The notes under the pieces: generated by a model
Told to the model about the DNA's origin: nothing
The model's database searches: none
The model's input: the letters and a program-made list of their open reading frames with translations, nothing else
Assembly: GCA_947579605.1 (NCBI GenBank)
Contig: OX388321.1
Coordinates: forward strand, 18,777,614-18,841,613
Direction of reading: 5' to 3'
Origin: Athripsodes cinereus
Taxonomy: Eukaryota > Arthropoda > Insecta > Trichoptera > Leptoceridae
DNA: 64,000 bases
Shown: piece after piece, positions 58,475 to 64,000 of the stretch
Layout: each line of letters begins with the position of its first letter
How positions within the stretch are numbered: the first letter of the stretch is position 1
Translations under genes and position numbers: made by a program

Positions 58475-61201
58475 ATGTATAAAGTTGTAATATTTGGTGC
58501 TACAGGCATGACCGGCCTTTGCACTATGAAGGCGGCAATCGACAAAGGTTTAAATAAATTGTTTTACTTATGTAACATATTATGATCCGTGGAACACTCG
58601 GTAAAGAATTCATCTCCCACTCTTTTCTGTAAGTTTTCGAGTGTTGTGTAAAAGGCGGGTGTTTGGAAAAATAAAGACATTTTATATTTTAAATTCAGGG
58701 AAATGTTTTCCACCCATCCTGAATGTCCATATTTTTTGTTGTCTCCAAGAAGACGGTTTGCATGTTTATTATATGCACCTGATCTACTGGCTGCCCCACT
58801 TGTGGTATAGTAGTATATTATGATTATACCCCATGTATAAACACCTTCATACATTCTCAATAGATTTTAAATACACATCACACAAAAATCAAACCAATAA
58901 TTATCACCAAGAAATAAAATACTGTTTAATCCCTTAAATATTTCCTATGATATGCTTGTGCGCCAAATGGGAGAAGTTATATGTATAAGATTTCAATAAC
59001 ATTGAGGATTTAATAATAGTTATTGTATTACAGGATATCACGTTCGTGTATTTGTGAGAGATAACTCAAAAGTTCCAGAAGAATATAAAGAAAAAGTTGA
59101 GGTTGTCACAGGGAATGTTTTGAATTCAGCTGAAGTAGAGGCAGCAATTAAAGACAGAGATGGAGTTATTGTTGCTTTGGGGACTAGAAATGATCTGAAG
59201 CCCACCACAGACTTATCTGAAGGAATGAAAAATATTATAAGTGGTATGAAGAGTAATAATGTGAGCTGTGTTTCAGTTTGTCTCTCAGCTTTCCTTTTCT
59301 ACGAACCATCTAAAGTTCCTCCCATGTTTACTGACCTCAATGCTGATCACCAGAGAATGTATGATGCTCTGAAAGACAGTGATCTGAAGTATATAGCAGT
59401 GTTCCCTCCACATATTGCTGGTAAGTCAGTTAAATGTATTTAGTGACATAGGTATGTTAAACATAGTTTTCACATTTTACGCGATTTTTCACACCTGCGT
59501 GAATTAGGATATTAAGAATATTACTCAACAGATACCTCATCCGTAAAACCAACAGATTGTGTAAACTCCCTCCAATAGGAAATGGAAAATGTGTTCCCAT
59601 ATTTATGAATGGACTTAGATTGGTGACTTTACCCATATTAATATGTTAACCAATCACACCAATTCCTGTTTCAAACAATCACTCACTGTATTGAATGATC
59701 ACTAGATATTTACTTTTAAGAAGTCAGTATTTTAGTGTGGACAGTTTTATGATAATGATTGTTTCTATGTGAAAGTATAATTAATTGCTTTATTTTTATA
59801 AACATTTAATACATTTAAGTAATAGTGATAGCAAGTAATTATTATTCCTCGATATATATTGAGGTACAGGTACCATTGTTAACCTTTGACATAGCTATTG
59901 TGAAACTGCATTAGAATGGTAATTGTCTGCTTATGAATGGTTAAATAATATAGGTAGGTACCTCCTTAATTAAATGTTTCATGAAACTAGTGAAAAAAAT
60001 ATTTGTTTGTGACAGATGTGATAATATGTAGACATCTGCATGAGTGTCTAGTGTCTCATCTGCATTAGATTCCAAGCCACTGAAATACTAAAGACAGATG
60101 TGATAACATGTAGACATCTGCATGAGTGTCTAGTGTCTCATCTGCATTAGATTCCAAGCCACTGAAATACTAAAGACAGATGTGATAACATGTAGACATC
60201 TGCATGAGTGTCTAGTGTCTCATCTGCATTAGATTCCAAGCCACTGAAATACTAAAGAGGCCAGAGTGTGTCAATCACGTGTCATGGAGGTTTTGCAAAC
60301 AAATAGAATTGGAAATAATCTGTCTGTAAAGCTTCTAGAAGGTTATTCAAAACTTCCATTCATCTATCCATCCCATCGAGGCATCTTCCACAGGTAGGGT
60401 AGCCAGCGATCTAACAGCTTGTAACAAATATACAAGTCCCCCTCCTTGCTAATAAAAGTTAAGGCATTTAGAATGGGTGGCATATCTCATCTCGGAACTG
60501 AAGTTGTTAAATGTCTTAAAAACTGGTGTTTTACGAACACCTGCTTTTCACAGGACACTCAATAACTTACAGATAAAAATTGAAAGGACTTAACTGGCGA
60601 TTCTACTGGAGTTATTTTTGTTGTAATTTTTGAATCTTTGAGTAAGGTTTCCCTAAAAAACAGACATTTTAACCTATTATGAAGATTCTGTGTTAATCTA
60701 TTTTTATTATATTACTAAACTGTATAAAAAATGAGCAAAATTTATGTGATTATGTCATTGATTAAGTAAAAGATACTAGCAAGTGTTATATTAATTCCAA
60801 TATAAAGTTCCTTATAATTATCAATGTTACTGATTTTGTCACATGATGTGTGATCACATTTTATATTATGTTCTGATAATTTTAATAAATTTCATATTCC
60901 TATGTGATGATAAATACTTTAGGTATTTGTATTTACTTTGAAGTTTGTTGACATACCTGCCTTTTAGATTGTTATCTAACATTTGTGTTGCATAACTACT
61001 TGAGTATTAATAATAATAATTTAAATATTGACGTTTCATATCTGACGTTTCAATCTACTTCTTATTCTTAGTGCCGTATCATGTCCTTCCAAAGATGGTA
61101 AATAATGAAGAATGCCTCCTTATCATATGCTGACCCTACCAGTTTTCCTACTTGTTCTATTTCAGTCCATTGCCATATATTATGTAGCTATGACATTATA
61201 A

Positions 61202-61242
<41 letters not shown>

Positions 61243-61419
61243 CAGAACATTTTATTATCCAATGTTTATTTTCCAGATTCCCCGAGGTCTGAATACATAG
61301 TGGAACATGATAAGAGTCCCGCACGTGTAATTTCTAAATGGAACTTGGGTCATTTCTTGGTGGAAAGTTTATCCCTACCAGAGCATTATGGAAAAGTTGT
61401 GGGGATAGCTAATAAGTAA
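58475..61419 (+). CDS. BLVRB: Flavin reductase (NADPH) / biliverdin reductase B
   Basis: Exons 58475-58547, 59034-59420 and 61277-61419 join in frame (phase 1 both times) into 200 residues; mammalian BLVRB has about 206. It is a cytosolic single-domain Rossmann enzyme that uses NADPH to reduce flavins and biliverdin IX-beta. MYKVVIFGATGMTGLCTM carries the GxxGxxG dinucleotide loop. VRDNSKVP supplies the NADP-phosphate-binding Arg. VIVALGTRNDLKPTTDLSEG is the conserved mid block. CVSVCLSAFLF and DLKYIAVFPPHIAD match the catalytic Ser region and the conserved PPHI segment. In the human enzyme a Ser stands where SVCLSAF lies here. Intron 1 carries a dispersed repeat and intron 2 an 82-bp tandem triplicate and a (TA)n. 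It converges on NAA80, 342 bp stop to stop. Confidence 0.95.
58695..58812. repeat. Dispersed short repeat in BLVRB intron 1
   Basis: Same family as 48490-48600: CCACCCATCCTGAATGTCCA, a spacer, then TCTACTGGCTGCCCCACTTG and TGGTATAGTAGTA. Confidence 0.6.
60011..60258. repeat. Three tandem copies of an 82-bp unit
   Basis: Units start at 60011, 60093 and 60175 (GACAGATGTGATAACATGTA). The second and third are identical, while the first differs by one base in view (AATATG for AACATG). The near identity implies recent duplication. It sits in BLVRB intron 2. Confidence 0.95.
61206..61236. repeat. (TA)n microsatellite
   Basis: An uninterrupted TA run of about 15 units, 40 bp upstream of the BLVRB exon 3 acceptor. 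Confidence 0.9.
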
Positions 61420-61761
61420 AATATACTAATTGTAAGCAACTCGTATCCTTAAGCACATTTAATTATATCTGATTTTCAATATAGAGACAAGTTGTGAATT
61501 TACATTCATTCTTTATTCATAAATATTTAAGTTAACTCTTCAAAGCAGATAGACGAAAATGGTACCAGCACATGAATAGAAACATTTTTATAGTATAACC
61601 AGACACGGCTTACCTGAAGAATATCAATTATCTTTAGAAGTTCACCATGAAAACCTTCAATTCACAATAATACAAATAAAGTAATTTATTAAAATAAAAT
61701 AAATATATATTTTTCATTTATGTACAACATGATTGTATGCATTTATTACAAATAAATAAAT

Positions 61762-63491
61762 TTAAGCAATATTCTTTACCATAAATGTTTTATTTTGTTT
61801 ATTACTTGTTTGAATTTTGGGCTGTTGAGGTGGTGGAGGAGGACTAGGGGATGTGTTTATATTTATATTTGTTACATTTCTTGGTTGCGTTATATGGTTG
61901 GTGCTATTTCTCTTGATTGGTGATGAAGATATGGGAAAGGTACCATATATACACACCGGCTCACATTCTACAAAACCTAATTTTTCATAGAACTTCTCTT
62001 GACCTCTAGTAGATAAATGCATTTTGGATAAATTTAATACTGACTTACAATATAATTCACTAGCCTTCATTAGAAATGATCCGAGACCTTTCCCTCGTAG
62101 TGATTTATCTATAACAACGGATTCTATAAAACAACTTTCTTTTATACTGGGTATTGGAGTTAGTTTACAATGTCCTATAACTTTCTTGTCGCCACTGAGC
62201 AATATCAGTGACGTAGGCATTTTGTCACAAGATGCTTTGAGACTCATCATCCTTGCGGTCTCGCTCCTCGGCCATTCCTGATTAACTAAATCACAACATT
62301 CCTTTAGATACTCTGGATGCTGATGGATTGGTACGACGTTTAGTGCAGTCTCTTCAATACCTGAAATATTATAAGTATATTCATAAAATATCTAGTATAT
62401 CGTGTACATAATATCATTTAACTCTATATTTTACTGTTTTAATAGGCATCTGCAGTTCACTTCTTACAGAATTATATATAAAAAAAATTTAATATATTCA
62501 TGCTGATAATTAATTATATTCTAATTAAAGGTTACTTAAGAAAAAAATAGGTGAGCAAGTTTTATAAGTCTATTAAATGGATAGGAAAACACTAACATGC
62601 AAATTTTACTGATTCTTTTACCAGGATACTTATATAAAGAAAGAAATAATGGTGGTGCCTGGAATGTTTGTAACATATCGCTTGCATAGTTTGTAAAAAC
62701 ATTATTTTGGTGGTTGATAAAAGAGGTGTAAGTAAAGCTTTCTTAAAATAGCGCAAATGCATATAATAAATTAAAATTTTGCACATAAAAATAAATTAAA
62801 CTTTTTCATATCTTATAAAAAAATCTAATGAGCTATTTTTATGTAGAAAAAGTAATAAAAAATATTAGTCTCATCTCATTTATATAATTAATCCTATAAA
62901 CTTGACAAATTTATATTTAACATGCAACATTATGTAGATACCTACTATGGAATAGGTAATTGTTCTATATCCATACTTTGATTTGGTGCAATGCAGATGA
63001 GGGTGAAAATATAATATGCCATTCAGCAATGAATAAATTGAGGTTTCTCATGTGAAAATATCTACTCAGTAAATAAAATGTTTTAAAATATAAATATTGT
63101 TTTTACAGCCTTCACATCTATATCTGGATCTATTAGTAATCCCTTTCAGTATCAGTAAACATTGATACATCTTTGAAAGAAATTTATTATCCAAAAACTC
63201 ATATCACTCAGAAAAAGTAAAGGATTTGACTGACTATGTACTATGTTGAGAACAGGAAAATGAAGAACCTAAAGCAAAAGGATAAAAACACTTAATGTTT
63301 TGATTTAAAATACTACAATTATAAAACAACCCTTTCTTAATCAAAAATCTATTTTAACTGAAGAGATGAAAAACGTTAGTATATTAAGGAAAAACTTTTC
63401 TTTCTATAAAGTATTGAATACTTTTATATGGCAACAAATGTCATACTGGATGCTTACCTGTCACGGTTCGTTTTAGTCCTTCTTCCTTCAT
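61762..63491 (-). CDS. NAA80: N-alpha-acetyltransferase 80 (actin N-terminal acetyltransferase)
   Basis: Two exons, 63458-63491 (ATG 63491) and 61762-62360 (stop 61762-61764), join in frame into 210 residues. NAA80 is the GNAT enzyme that acetylates the processed N-terminus of actin. Marks are the N-terminal ECCDLVNQEWPRSETARM block, VIGHCKL, the beta4 strand SCFIESVVID followed by the acetyl-CoA loop LRGKGLGSFLM (R/Q-x-x-G-x-G), and MHLSTRGQEKFYEKLGFVE. A C-terminal proline run (SPSPPPPPQQP) corresponds to the profilin-binding loop of animal NAA80. The intron is 62361-63457. Most of the roughly 170-residue GNAT fold is in exon 2. Confidence 0.94.
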
Positions 63492-64000
63492 AATGACTTA
63501 GTCTCAAATTTTTAACAAATTATTTCACCAGGACATACTTTTCTCTTATCACGTCACTGTTTTTATAAATTTGAGCTTAATGAATATTCAAATTATTAAA
63601 AAAACAGCACATAACCTAACACCGTGTGACATTCTAAACTCGCGGTATTGCCATACACAAAAGTTAAAAAACCAAGGAAAATTGAAATGAAAATGGCGCG
63701 TAATTCAATTATACACAAACTTGCTTAATTTCATGGAAAAGTACCCATAATCGAGTAGCCATAAGGATTCCAAAATGATAAATTACAATTATCATATCGC
63801 CTTTATTGTTAAGGCATTTAAAATTAAAAACAATGCTTTACTTATATTCAAACACGTAAAGGAATTAAATACTCGCATTTAATGCTAATATTATATGATG
63901 ATACTTTCTTTCTTTTTCCTCGAGGCGAATTATATAATGATACTGAAAAACTATTTGATTTCTTTATTGAGTAAGTATGTAGATGTTACACAAATAATAT
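63492..64000. promoter_or_regulatory. Upstream region of NAA80
   Basis: It contains the NAA80 5' UTR and presumably its promoter. No TATA box or named motif stands out, and no coding sequence is supported up to the window end. Confidence 0.4.

Noticed and set aside
60011..60258. CRISPR-like repeat array
   Set aside because: Contiguous 82-bp tandem units with no unique spacers, in an animal intron.

Overview
This is an AT-rich animal nuclear window. Genes are split by GT-AG introns, exons are short, and transposon remnants are dense. Gene content (DCAF10, IFT54, Syt14/16, NAA80, BLVRB, ETFB and a stand-alone ZAD protein) points to an insect, because ZAD is essentially an arthropod domain. The mix of TTAA-flanked piggyBac-like elements, hAT MITEs, mariner and CR1/Jockey-type LINEs, together with a LINE tail of the type I associate with moths and butterflies, makes Lepidoptera my best guess. 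That last step is inference.

Layout. 1-5.8 kb: the last five exons of ETFB (+), with a mariner, an RLE-type LINE tail and a Penelope-like scrap in its introns. 6.9-10.2 kb: a LINE (-) with a long open EN-RT frame. 10.2-13.1 kb: intergenic, with one repeat. 13.1-25.6 kb: DCAF10 (-) in nine coding exons, its introns packed with MITEs, fold-back repeats and LINE pieces; a probable non-coding first exon lies near 27.8-28.0 kb. About 1.3 kb separates it from the divergent IFT54/TRAF3IP1 gene (+, 29.3-33.8 kb). A two-exon gene for an unrecognised 55-residue protein follows directly (34.0-34.6 kb). 34.7-40.3 kb: intergenic with fold-back repeats. 40.3-41.2 kb: a two-exon, 100-residue ZAD-only protein (-). 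42.8-43.6 kb: the 3' end of an RLE-type LINE. 44.1-49.4 kb: a Syt14/16-type synaptotagmin (+) in ten exons. 49.4-58.4 kb: intergenic, with a second copy of a piggyBac-like MITE, a LINE-derived RNase H piece, a hAT copy keeping a transposase tail, and two weak exon candidates. 58.5-61.4 kb: BLVRB (+). 61.8-63.5 kb: the actin N-terminal acetyltransferase NAA80 (-), convergent with BLVRB.

The host genes are unrelated in function (mitochondrial electron transfer, CUL4 ubiquitin ligase adaptor, ciliary transport, vesicle C2 protein, flavin/biliverdin reduction, actin acetylation) and form no pathway. The most distinctive material is the repeat landscape: hAT elements with perfect 8-bp target duplications, one nested in a piggyBac-like element and one nested in a LINE; two copies of a TTAA MITE carrying paired 14-bp palindromes; several long near-perfect hairpins; and several small uncharacterised reading frames. 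I found no clearly new multi-gene system.
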